Positions 1 through 7,269 of a stretch of DNA of 9,791 nt are shown here, piece after piece (the stretch's first letter is position 1; every line of letters starts with the position of its first letter). The translations under genes and the position numbers were made by a program. Location of the stretch: the NCBI GenBank assembly GCA_902489575.1, contig CABUAQ010000076.1:1-9791 (forward strand). Direction: 5' to 3'. The notes below the pieces were generated by a model that did not search any database, had not been told where the DNA came from, and worked only from the letters and a program-made list of their open reading frames with translations. This DNA comes from an uncultured bacterium (GTDB lineage: Bacteria > Cyanobacteriota > Vampirovibrionia > Gastranaerophilales > Gastranaerophilaceae).

Positions 1-1542
1 ACCAAAACAATTATTCCTGTTGAATATTTTTCCAACAAAAATAATCTTGAAACTTTACAAAAAATACTCACAATCGAAACAAATCCAAAAGTCTGTATCT
101 ACTCTCTTGCCCTAAATCTTTTAAAATCTAATGACCTTTTTGAATCTGATAACGAATTTATTGAAGAAACACTCAGGGAATTTGGGTGCAATAAAATAAA
201 TAAACAGCTTTTAAATATTGAACTGCCTAATGATGAACGGGATTTTTTGGGAATTGTATACCAATCTGTGCTAAATGAAGGAAGCAAAAATAAGAAAGGT
301 TCATATTATACTCCGCAGCATATAATTAAAAAACTGGTAAAAAACATTACCCCTGATATGAAATACTTAGATCCTTGCTGCGGTACAGGAAGTTTTTTAT
401 TAGAAGTCGCTGATATCATAGATAATCCCACAAATATTTTTGGCTATGATCTTGATAAAACAGCTTGCTTTATCGCAAAAATCAATCTATTTATAAAATT
501 TAAAAATATTAAATTTTGTCCAAACATATTCAATGAAGACTTTTTAACCGAAGATTTTAAAGATATTGAATTTGATATAATAGCAACAAATCCACCCTGG
601 GGAGCTGTACCACAAAAAAAATATGAAAAATACTTCACACAAATTTCATCAGGAGAAAGTTTCTCCTATTTTATAACCAAATCAGCAAACCTTTTGAAAT
701 CTGATGGGGAAATGTACTTTATATTACCTGAGTCTATTTTAAATGTTAAAACCCACAAAGATATACGTGAATTTATACTTAAAAATCTTGAAATTTCTAA
801 AATCGAAATATTAGGGCGTGCCTTTACCGGAGTTTTGAGTAAAGTTGCAATTCTTCATCTTAAAAAGGACAATCAGCATAAACCAATAACAATCCTGCAC
901 GAAGGACAGACAAAACATCTGTGTACTGATTTTTACAAAAAAAACACGAATTGTAATTTTACCCCTATTGACAATAAAGACGTAGAAATTTTAGAAAAGA
1001 TATACTCCCAGCCACATCAAAAGCTTGACGAAAACAGCATTTGGGCAATTGGTATTGTAACAGGCAATAACGCCAAACATATTTCAACTAACCCAAACGG
1101 TGAAAAAATTTATTCAGGAAAAAATATTTCAAAAAACCTGATTACAGATACTGATAAATTCATTTTGTATAACCGAAAAGAGTTTCAACAAGTTGCAGCT
1201 GACAATATATATAGAGCTAATGAAAAATTAGTATATAAATTTATTTCCAAAAATCTTATTTTTGCATACGACAATAAGCAAAGATTATTTTTAAACAGCG
1301 TAAATATTCTCATTCCAAAACTTGAAAATTATAATATAAAAACAGTTATGGTATTCCTAAACTCTATCCTATTTCAATATATCTATAATAAAAAATTCAA
1401 TGAACTCAAGATATTAAAAGGAAATTTAATGGAATTGCCGTTTCCCGTAACACCACCCCAAATACCAAATGATGAAAATATTTTTAAAGCATTCAACTTA
1501 ACAAACGAAGAAATCCAATACATAAAAAAAGAGGTAGAATAA
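1..1542 (+). CDS. N6-adenine DNA methyltransferase with TaqI-like specificity region, 5'-truncated by window edge
   Basis: This is a SAM-dependent enzyme that would methylate adenine N6 in a specific DNA sequence. The frame is open from base 1, so 513 residues are visible and the true start lies upstream. The first in-frame start-like codon, TTG at 247, sits inside a conserved DFLGIVYQS segment and is not the real start. In visible numbering, GSYYTP is near residues 100-105, SAM-binding motif I (DPCCGTGSF) is near 124-132, and catalytic motif IV (NPPW) is at 197-200. The last 150-200 residues (KIYSGKNISKN, then hydrophobic strands ending in LMELPFP) resemble the TaqI-like target-recognition domain of Eco57I/type IIG-like enzymes. 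The stop overlaps the next gene by one base. No nuclease motif is seen in the visible part, so it could be a lone methyltransferase, the rear of a type IIG enzyme, or part of a system extending leftward. The methyltransferase call is firm and the subtype is inferred. Confidence 0.9.
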   Translation, partial: TKTIIPVEYFSNKNNLETLQKILTIETNPKVCIYSLALNLLKSNDLFESDNEFIEETLREFGCNKINKQLLNIELPNDERDFLGIVYQSVLNEGSKNKKGSYYTPQHIIKKLVKNITPDMKYLDPCCGTGSFLLEVADIIDNPTNIFGYDLDKTACFIAKINLFIKFKNIKFCPNIFNEDFLTEDFKDIEFDIIATNPPWGAVPQKKYEKYFTQISSGESFSYFITKSANLLKSDGEMYFILPESILNVKTHKDIREFILKNLEISKIEILGRAFTGVLSKVAILHLKKDNQHKPITILHEGQTKHLCTDFYKKNTNCNFTPIDNKDVEILEKIYSQPHQKLDENSIWAIGIVTGNNAKHISTNPNGEKIYSGKNISKNLITDTDKFILYNRKEFQQVAADNIYRANEKLVYKFISKNLIFAYDNKQRLFLNSVNILIPKLENYNIKTVMVFLNSILFQYIYNKKFNELKILKGNLMELPFPVTPPQIPNDENIFKAFNLTNEEIQYIKKEVE

Positions 1543-1544
1543 TG
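1531..1544 (+). promoter_or_regulatory. Shine-Dalgarno and TAATG start-stop overlap, methyltransferase to ADH
   Basis: GAGG at 1531-1534 lies seven bases before the ATG at 1542-1544. The methyltransferase stop TAA (1540-1542) shares its last A with this ATG. The arrangement fixes the ADH start and implies one transcript with translational coupling. Confidence 0.75.
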
Positions 1545-2630
1545 AAAGCACTTGTTTACGATAAAAATTGCAAAAACAGAAGAGAACTTAGAGAAAAACC
1601 AATTCCTCAAATTCTCGACCCAAAAGACGCAATTGTTGAAGTGACCCTTTCAACAATATGTACAAGTGACCTTCACATAATTAACGGTCAAGTTCCAAAA
1701 GCAAATAACGGGATAGTTCTGGGACATGAGTTTGTTGGGAAAATTGTAAAAATCGGTAGTGAGGTAAAAAAACTACAAATAGGTGACCGTGTAAGTGCAA
1801 ACTGTGAAACTTTCTGCGGAGAATGCTGGTTCTGTAAAAGAGGATACATAAACAACTGTCTAAACGGCGGATGGGAGCTTGGTTGCACAATAGACGGATG
1901 TCAGGCAGAGTATGTAAGAGTTCCATATGCAGATACAGGATTAACAAAACTTCCGGATAGTGTAACGGATAAAAATGCATTATTTGTCGGCGATATTTTG
2001 TCAAGCGGTTACTTTGGAGCAGAAATGTGTGAAATAAAACAAGGAGACATAATTGCAGTTATAGGTTCAGGACCTGTCGGACTTTGCTCAATGATTTGCG
2101 CAAGACTTATGGGGGCAGAAAAAATTATTGCAATCGATATAAACCAAGACAGACTTAATATTGCAAAAACTCAAAATCTTGCAGACTACTATCTTAATCC
2201 AGATAATTGCAACATAGAAAAAGAAGTAAAAAAACTCACCTCAGGACGCGGTGCTGATGGAGTTATAGAAGCAGCAGGCTACACTCCGCACGAGCTAATA
2301 TGTAACCCGAAGAAAAAGAATTATCAGCAACAAGGAACTTTTGAGCTTGCCTGGGAAATTGCCCGTCCAAACGCCATCGTTGGAATTGTCGCAATGTACG
2401 AGGAAAGTCAAATTCTTCCCCTGCAGCAGATGTATGGCAAAAATCTAATATTTAAAACAGGCGGGGTAGATGCTATTCATTGTAAAAAACTTATCAACCT
2501 AATTTCAGAAGGTAAAATAAATACAGACTTTCTGATTACTCATACATACCCGCTTAAAGATATTGAAAAAGCTTATAATGTGTTTAAAAACAAACAAGAT
2601 AATTGTATAAAAATTGCAATAACAAAATAA
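1542..2630 (+). CDS. Zinc-dependent medium-chain alcohol dehydrogenase
   Basis: This 362-residue cytosolic oxidoreductase belongs to the zinc MDR superfamily and interconverts an alcohol and an aldehyde or ketone using a nicotinamide cofactor. C40 (CTSDLH), H62-E63 (GHEFVG) and D151 (VGDILSSGY) fit the catalytic zinc ligands. C92, C95, C98 and C106 form the C-x2-C-x2-C-x7-C structural zinc lobe. The Rossmann motif GSGPVG is at 175-180, and D199 at the end of the second strand (IAIDI) favours NAD(H) over NADP(H). The C-terminal TGGVDAIHC and LITHTYPL segments resemble formaldehyde-dehydrogenase-like and secondary-alcohol-dehydrogenase-like members. Length is normal and all key residues are present, so it should be active, but the substrate cannot be read from sequence. 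Its one-base overlap with a DNA methyltransferase gene is odd functionally and may only reflect compact gene packing. Confidence 0.93.
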   Translation: MKALVYDKNCKNRRELREKPIPQILDPKDAIVEVTLSTICTSDLHIINGQVPKANNGIVLGHEFVGKIVKIGSEVKKLQIGDRVSANCETFCGECWFCKRGYINNCLNGGWELGCTIDGCQAEYVRVPYADTGLTKLPDSVTDKNALFVGDILSSGYFGAEMCEIKQGDIIAVIGSGPVGLCSMICARLMGAEKIIAIDINQDRLNIAKTQNLADYYLNPDNCNIEKEVKKLTSGRGADGVIEAAGYTPHELICNPKKKNYQQQGTFELAWEIARPNAIVGIVAMYEESQILPLQQMYGKNLIFKTGGVDAIHCKKLINLISEGKINTDFLITHTYPLKDIEKAYNVFKNKQDNCIKIAITK

Positions 2631-2668
2631 AAAATATCGGCGATTTCAATAATTTGAAACCACCGATA
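2631..2668 (-). terminator. Rho-independent terminator in the convergent gap (best on minus strand)
   Basis: TATCGG (2635-2640) pairs with CCGATA (2663-2668), and TTTCAA (2644-2649) pairs with TTGAAA (2654-2659). The two stems are separated by a 3x3 internal loop and capped by a four-base loop. Read on the minus strand, the hairpin is followed by a T-rich run (TTTTTTATTTTG, extending into the end of the ADH gene), as expected for termination after the DUF2207 gene. On the plus strand the following bases are only weakly T-rich, so ADH termination here is less certain. Confidence 0.55.
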
Positions 2669-2675
2669 CTAAATC

Positions 2676-4418
2676 TTACCAGGAGGATCCTCCACCCCCA
2701 CCGAAGCCTCCACCGGAAAATCCACCGCCGCCGCATGAAGATGTGGATCTGCTAATGCCGCCATTTTCAACAGACGGAACCGTTAATGAGCCAAATGTTT
2801 GCGGGAATACAACAAACCCACGTCTAAAATCTGACCCGACATACCAATCAGGAGGAGTTGCAAATAAATCTTCAAATTTATCCATCCACTTTTCTGCAAG
2901 CCCAAATATATACAAATACGGTAAAATCTCATATGTGTAATTCGGATTCTCTGCCATAATCGCTTTTAGACGGGGTTTTTCAACAGTTTCAAGAAACTTT
3001 TTAAACCCTAATAACTTACCCAATTCTTGATTCCCTAATCTGTTACGTTTCGGCAACTGGTAAAAACAGATTCCTGTAAAAATCAATGAAATAAGCCCGA
3101 GCAAAACAACAGGAATATTTGTCATTCGACCGACATTCAATATAATCAGAAGAAGAGGCACACCTCCAAACAGTAAACACCAAATTACCAAAAAACAATC
3201 CACAACAGGTACAAATAAAAGAAATACCGAAATAACTATAAATATTAAAAAATGAAAATTAGCAGACATCGCTGCCAAATTAAAACCGCACAATGCGGAA
3301 TATACTATCAAGAGTTCAACAGCAGAGAATAAAAGCATCAAAAAATTATACCCGAATCCAATTGATGCCGGATCAAATATTCTTTTTCTAACACCATTAA
3401 ACCCTTCTATAACTTTTTCACATACACGATAAAAGACTGTAGATGTTTTAAGTGAGGAACTTGTCACCTCTTTTTTATCCATCATACCATTCATAAATTC
3501 AGCAACATGGGGATTATCTCCGTCATAGTCCTTCAATTTTATAAAAGAAAACATTGAACCTTGCTGAATAATTTTAATATAACCTTTATTTGCAAGCCAC
3601 GGAATAAGTGAAACCAGACCGTTAACTGTAGCAACTCCTTTATAAAGAACCTCTGCTTCTGCACTGTTATACCCCTGAGGCGGATAAAAATTAACAACAG
3701 GTGTAACATGATTGTCCCGCCCGATAAAAAACCATATAAAATATCCGGCTAACGTACAAACAAGCAGTAAAAAACCTGCAGCATAAGGCAATAAACCAGG
3801 TGAAAAATTAAAATAGTCCCCTGGTAAAGCTATTCTTATTGTGATACCTTCACCTGGACTCAACTTTCTTAAGGTTTTACCTGAAATAGTGTTTCCATTG
3901 ACAGAATACTCTGCTCTGCCTGCAAAGCCTCTTAATCCATAACGGCCTATTGAAACTCCCACAGATTGAGCATCAAATGGCTTTGGCATTTCTATGTTAA
4001 ATGTAGCCTGTTCGATTGGTAAATCCCATTCTGTACCAATAATATTATAATAAAATTCATCCGGCTTATCTTTTATTATGTGCACATAGCTTATTGTATA
4101 ATGATGACTGCCTTTTACAAATTTGTCCGGATTCCCAATTTTAAAACTGCATCGAGAAGCACCACAATTTATACGTGACTCTTCAGAAATTTTCACTCCT
4201 GATATAACGGAATTTTCACCCAGAGGAATATTTCTTATAATACCATGTGAAAATGATGTAAAATAAGCATCAATATTTTCAACAACCTGAACCGATTTAT
4301 CCTCAGAAACTTTCATCTTCACATCATAATTTTTGATATAAAAATTCTCGGCAAAAGCATCGTTTCCAAAGCTAAATAGCACCAAAAACAAACTTATAAA
4401 TCTTAATAGTTTTTTCAT
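2676..4418 (-). CDS. DUF2207 family membrane protein with Gly-rich C-terminal tail
   Basis: This 580-residue envelope protein has no established biochemical function. Residues 1-23 form a signal peptide ending in an AFA/E cleavage-like site. Residues 24-205 are an extracytoplasmic beta-rich domain typical of DUF2207 (NYDVKMKVSEDKSVQVVENI, then a GIIRNIPL segment). A transmembrane helix follows at about 211-233. Next come the conserved NFYPPQGYNSAEAEVLY segment at 243-259 and a soluble region. A hydrophobic block at about 358-454 is consistent with three or four more helices. The tail from about 563 is GGGGFSGGGFGGGGGSSW, the Gly-rich, Trp-ending terminus usual for the family. The start is the ATG overlapping the lemA stop by one base (TAATG), with AAAGG at 4429-4433 on the minus strand. 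The lemA neighbourhood is a recurrent one and suggests a shared envelope role, which is inference. Confidence 0.9.
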   Translation of the reverse strand: MKKLLRFISLFLVLFSFGNDAFAENFYIKNYDVKMKVSEDKSVQVVENIDAYFTSFSHGIIRNIPLGENSVISGVKISEESRINCGASRCSFKIGNPDKFVKGSHHYTISYVHIIKDKPDEFYYNIIGTEWDLPIEQATFNIEMPKPFDAQSVGVSIGRYGLRGFAGRAEYSVNGNTISGKTLRKLSPGEGITIRIALPGDYFNFSPGLLPYAAGFLLLVCTLAGYFIWFFIGRDNHVTPVVNFYPPQGYNSAEAEVLYKGVATVNGLVSLIPWLANKGYIKIIQQGSMFSFIKLKDYDGDNPHVAEFMNGMMDKKEVTSSSLKTSTVFYRVCEKVIEGFNGVRKRIFDPASIGFGYNFLMLLFSAVELLIVYSALCGFNLAAMSANFHFLIFIVISVFLLFVPVVDCFLVIWCLLFGGVPLLLIILNVGRMTNIPVVLLGLISLIFTGICFYQLPKRNRLGNQELGKLLGFKKFLETVEKPRLKAIMAENPNYTYEILPYLYIFGLAEKWMDKFEDLFATPPDWYVGSDFRRGFVVFPQTFGSLTVPSVENGGISRSTSSCGGGGFSGGGFGGGGGSSW

Positions 4419-4966
4419 TAGAAATCTACCTTTACATTTTCTCTTTCTGCCGCACCGATCTCAAACATTTTTTCAGAACTAAATCCAAACATGCCGCAAA
4501 CAACATTTGACGGAAATATTTCTATAAAAGTATTTAACTCACGGACTGTACCATTGTAGTATTTTCTTGCATTTGCAATATCTTTTTCTATCTCAGAAAG
4601 CTGAGCCATCAACTCTGAATAATTTGTATTTGCTTTAAGTTCCGGATAATTTTCCGCAACTGCAATAATTTTAGATAACTCTGCACCCATTTTTATATTA
4701 GCATCGAGTTTTTCCCTGTCAGAAAGCGAAGAATAATCTCTGGTCCTTAATTCGGTTACCCCTGTAAAAATATTTTTTTCATGCTGGGAATACGCGCGCA
4801 CCGTTTCTACAAGATTTGGGACTAAATCCCAGCGTTTCTTCAGATAAACATCCATTGTTGAAAAGGCTTCTTTAACATAATTTCTTAATGCAACCGCCTT
4901 ATTATAAACCGTTATAATATAAACTAAAACAATAACGGCAATTGCTATAACTATCCAAATTTCCAT
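4418..4966 (-). CDS. lemA: LemA family protein
   Basis: This 182-residue protein is the usual LemA length. A single N-terminal transmembrane helix (about residues 3-20) anchors a helical-bundle domain. There is no lipobox and no long signal peptide. The family signature LKKRWDLVPNLVETV is at 42-56, followed by ENYPELKAN (105-113), IANARKYYNGTVRELNT (130-146), FPSNVV (151-156) and a terminal AERENVKVDF. The molecular role of LemA in bacteria is not settled. Members are commonly encoded beside TPM-domain or DUF2207 membrane proteins, as here. The start is supported by a perfect AAAGGAGG six bases upstream and a TTGCAA-17 bp-TATAAT promoter. It is the first gene of a two-gene minus-strand operon. 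Identification is secure and function is unknown. Confidence 0.95.
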   Translation of the reverse strand: MEIWIVIAIAVIVLVYIITVYNKAVALRNYVKEAFSTMDVYLKKRWDLVPNLVETVRAYSQHEKNIFTGVTELRTRDYSSLSDREKLDANIKMGAELSKIIAVAENYPELKANTNYSELMAQLSEIEKDIANARKYYNGTVRELNTFIEIFPSNVVCGMFGFSSEKMFEIGAAERENVKVDF

Positions 4967-4972
4967 ATAAAG

Positions 4973-4980
4973 CCTCCTTT
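4973..4980 (-). promoter_or_regulatory. Strong Shine-Dalgarno site for lemA
   Basis: On the minus strand this reads AAAGGAGG, a full anti-16S match, six bases before the lemA ATG. It is much stronger than the AAAGG sites of neighbouring genes, suggesting efficient LemA translation. Confidence 0.85.
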
Positions 4981-4988
4981 ATTACTCA

Positions 4989-5017
4989 CAAATTATAATA
5001 AATTTTATCATAATTTG
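4989..5017. repeat. 8-bp inverted repeat overlapping the lemA promoter
   Basis: CAAATTAT (4989-4996) is the reverse complement of ATAATTTG (5010-5017), with a 13-base spacer and arm centres 21 bp apart, about two helical turns. One arm covers most of the -10 and the other touches the -35. This geometry suits a dimeric regulator, but AT-rich DNA makes such repeats fairly likely by chance. Confidence 0.35.
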
Positions 5018-5020
5018 CAA
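4992..5020 (-). promoter_or_regulatory. Sigma70-type promoter for lemA-DUF2207
   Basis: On the minus strand, TTGCAA (5020-5015) and TATAAT (4997-4992) are separated by exactly 17 bases. The -10 is consensus and the -35 matches four of six positions. The distance to the lemA start leaves a short leader holding the Shine-Dalgarno site. Confidence 0.65.
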
Positions 5021-5041
5021 GAAATAATACCTTGTTTAAGC

Positions 5042-5069
5042 TATAATAAAAACGATAAAATTCAAAGGT
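5042..5069 (+). promoter_or_regulatory. -10 box and ribosome binding site for nadE
   Basis: A consensus TATAAT at 5042-5047 lies 28 bases before the ATG, and AAAGGT at 5064-5069 is spaced six bases from it. No good -35 is found 16-18 bases upstream, and the nearby TTGCAA at 5015-5020 is 21 bases away, too far. The promoter call is therefore tentative, while the ribosome binding site is good. Confidence 0.5.
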
Positions 5070-5075
5070 ACAATT

Positions 5076-7145
5076 ATGACAAATTGTGAAAACTTAAATA
5101 CAAAAATTCAGAAAATACTCAAAAAATATACTAAAGAAGAAAGTATATACAAACTGTCAGAACTATATGATAAGGGAGTCAACGACAGTATTTTAGAAGA
5201 AAAATTAAAAGAACTACTTGAAGAGTACAAGGATGGTTCTATCGGACTTGCCCAGATTAATCCAATCGCCGGAGATATTGAATACAACGCAAAAAAAGTC
5301 GTTAAATACATCAATCACGCTCAAAATATAGGGCTGGATCTTGTCGTTTTCCCGGAACTTATCTTGATGGGTTACCCGATAGAAGATACTATAGACAGAC
5401 ACCCGGTTATTGTTGAAGAAAATGTAAAATGGCTTAAAGCAATTGCTGAAATTACAACAAAAACAACCGCAGTTGTGGGTTTTGTAGAACCAAGAAAATA
5501 CAATCACCTTACAGGGAAAAAATATTTTAACTCTGTAGCAGTATTACAAAACGGAAAAATTTCAGGCATTATAAGAAAATCCCTTCTGCCAACATATTCT
5601 GAATTCAATGATTACAGATACATAGAACCATCACCGGTAATAGGAAGCCAAAGTGCTGAGACCCTTGGAAACTTTGATACAGACAAAATTGAAAAATGTC
5701 AGAAAACAAATACAATAAATAACAAAAAATATGCAATATCTATTTGTGAGGATTGCTGGAATAATAAAGAATTCTTTAATGATACAACATTATACTCAAT
5801 TGACCCGATAGAAGAACTGGCAAAAGAAAAACCTGACGTTTTTATCAACTGTTCCGCATCTCCAACAAGAGCAAAAAAAGAACAATTAAAACATAATATG
5901 CTTTCTTTTATTGCAAAAAAATACTCAACCCCTATAATTTATGTAAATCAGGTAGGAGCAATAGATAACAGCTCTTTTGATGGTTCAAGCAGGGTGTTTG
6001 ACAAAAATGGAAAACTGCTTGCACGTGCAAAATCATTTGTTGAACAGTTTCTTATAGTTAATCCACATAAAAACCTTGGGAAGATTTATCCGCTCACAAA
6101 AGGACTTGAAAAAACACTTACGGAAATTAAAGCATATACACTAGAATATGAACCTGATTTAGAGCGAACATACAAAACAATTATTCAGGGAATACGCGAT
6201 TATTTTAGAAAAACAGGATTTAAAAGAGCAGTACTAGGATTATCCGGCGGTCTGGATTCCACAGTTTGCGCTGTACTTTTATCTGATGCTCTGGGAGCTG
6301 AAAATATCTTTGGTGTCAGTATGCCATCAAAAATTACAAGTACAGAAAGCAGAACTGATGCCCAAATTCTTGCTCAAAATCTTGGAATTAATTTTACGGA
6401 AGCACCTATCAAAGATATGGTAGAAACAACAACAAATTGTCTCAACAAATTATTTAAGACAGTAGAAGAAAAATGGGATAGCAGGTATACAAAATCTTTC
6501 ACTGCGGATAACATACAAGCCCGCTCTCGTGCTATGTTTCTCTGGGGAATAAGCAACGAATTTGCCAGTTGTCTTCCTATTGCAACTTCTGATAAATCGG
6601 AGCTGTATATGGGCTATGCAACAATAAACGGAGATATGTCAGGAGGTTTTGCACCAATTGCTGATGTTCCGAAAACGAAACTATTTGCGCTTGCACGCTG
6701 GCTCAACTCCAATAGAGAAATTAAAAATGCTATTCCCGAATCAATTATTCTAAAAAAACCGGGGGCTGAGCTTGCAATTGACCCCAAAACAGGGAAACCG
6801 CTTATTGCAGAAGATGCCCTGATGCCATATGAATTTCTTGATGAAATTATCTGGAGAATAGAAAATAAAAAAGAACATTATTTTGATATGCTCAACTCGG
6901 AATTTTTATATGAAAAAAATAACAAAATTTCCAGAGAGCAAAAAATCGAATGGCTGGATAAATTTTACAGAAGAATGTCTACAGCACTTTACAAGTGGTC
7001 AATTCTTCCTCCATCTGTCATTGTGGATTCACGTTCAATTAACAAATATGATTATAAGCAGCCAATAACATCATCAAGAATAAATTATAAAGGCTCCAGC
7101 CTTGAAAATATTCAGGCAAAAATTCTTGAATTTGAAAGGATGTAA
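5076..7145 (+). CDS. nadE: Glutamine-dependent NAD+ synthetase
   Basis: This cytosolic enzyme performs the last step of NAD biosynthesis: it amidates deamido-NAD+ with ATP, taking ammonia from glutamine. In 689 residues, the nitrilase-type glutaminase domain (about 55-345) shows the catalytic triad E94 (FPEL), K168 (IIRKSLLPTY) and C224 (ISICEDCW). The synthetase domain (about 365-689) has the ATP-binding SGGLDS at 390-395, FTADNIQARSR near 475-485 and SDKSELYMGY near 506-514. All key residues are intact. Two features are unusual. About 54 charged, helix-prone residues precede the normal domain start (GSIGLAQINP), with no methionine between M1 and that point. The common GNKSE motif reads SDKSE. 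Total length is nearer the long, M. tuberculosis-like class than the 540-580 residue class. The start is supported by an AAAGG site and an upstream TATAAT. No clear terminator follows. Confidence 0.96.
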   Translation: MTNCENLNTKIQKILKKYTKEESIYKLSELYDKGVNDSILEEKLKELLEEYKDGSIGLAQINPIAGDIEYNAKKVVKYINHAQNIGLDLVVFPELILMGYPIEDTIDRHPVIVEENVKWLKAIAEITTKTTAVVGFVEPRKYNHLTGKKYFNSVAVLQNGKISGIIRKSLLPTYSEFNDYRYIEPSPVIGSQSAETLGNFDTDKIEKCQKTNTINNKKYAISICEDCWNNKEFFNDTTLYSIDPIEELAKEKPDVFINCSASPTRAKKEQLKHNMLSFIAKKYSTPIIYVNQVGAIDNSSFDGSSRVFDKNGKLLARAKSFVEQFLIVNPHKNLGKIYPLTKGLEKTLTEIKAYTLEYEPDLERTYKTIIQGIRDYFRKTGFKRAVLGLSGGLDSTVCAVLLSDALGAENIFGVSMPSKITSTESRTDAQILAQNLGINFTEAPIKDMVETTTNCLNKLFKTVEEKWDSRYTKSFTADNIQARSRAMFLWGISNEFASCLPIATSDKSELYMGYATINGDMSGGFAPIADVPKTKLFALARWLNSNREIKNAIPESIILKKPGAELAIDPKTGKPLIAEDALMPYEFLDEIIWRIENKKEHYFDMLNSEFLYEKNNKISREQKIEWLDKFYRRMSTALYKWSILPPSVIVDSRSINKYDYKQPITSSRINYKGSSLENIQAKILEFERM

Positions 7146-7205
7146 CAGATTATTAAGACAAAGCAAACCGTAAGAAAGGATATAAAAGCCTCATAGCTTG
7201 AATAT

Positions 7206-7247
7206 TATAAACTGTAATTATTCTTAATATTATAAAATCAGTTTATA
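7206..7247. repeat. 9-bp inverted repeat upstream of the TPR gene
   Basis: The 137-base gap after nadE holds no gene. TATAAACTG (7206-7214) is the reverse complement of CAGTTTATA (7239-7247), with a 24-base AT-rich spacer, ending six bases before a TATAAT box. AATATTATAAA also recurs directly at 7201-7211 and 7227-7237. It may be an operator or chance. It has no T-tract and is a poor terminator. Confidence 0.35.
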
Positions 7248-7253
7248 TGTTAT

Positions 7254-7269
7254 TATAATCTCACGAGGG
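7254..7269 (+). promoter_or_regulatory. Putative -10 box and ribosome binding site for the TPR gene
   Basis: TATAAT at 7254-7259 is a consensus -10, but no good -35 lies 16-18 bases upstream. GAGGG at 7265-7269 precedes the ATG at 7283 by 13 bases, a rather long spacing. If the -10 is used, transcription would begin almost at the ribosome binding site, leaving a very short leader. Confidence 0.35.

Noticed and set aside
247..249. TTG as the start of the methyltransferase
   Set aside because: The frame stays open and protein-like to base 1, and the codon falls inside the conserved DFLGIVYQS segment, so it is an internal leucine.
99..287. Minus-strand open frame of about 62 codons
   Set aside because: It lies opposite the conserved methyltransferase frame, which is open from base 1, and has low-complexity Ser/Phe/Leu content with no ribosome site.
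1681..2004. Minus-strand open frame of 107 codons
   Set aside because: It is antisense to the zinc-binding half of the alcohol dehydrogenase, and its His/Leu/Tyr-rich translation has no recognisable domain.
2690..2740. GC-richer repetitive stretch as a DNA repeat or mobile-element end
   Set aside because: It is simply the codons for the Gly-rich tail of the DUF2207 protein.
2743..2940. Plus-strand open frame of 65 codons
   Set aside because: It is antisense to the 3' end of the DUF2207 gene and has no ribosome site. It exists because the Gly-rich and neighbouring codons are stop-poor on the other strand.
5214..5507. Minus-strand open frame of 97 codons, Phe/Cys-rich
   Set aside because: It is antisense to the nitrilase domain of NadE, which carries the conserved glutamate, and looks like a composition shadow.
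6883..7068. Plus-strand open frame of 61 codons
   Set aside because: It is out of frame within the NadE C-terminus and has no supporting ribosome site or domain.
7186..7199. AAGC-CTCATA-GCTT hairpin as a nadE terminator
   Set aside because: The stem is only four base pairs with no T-tract after it, too weak to support a terminator.
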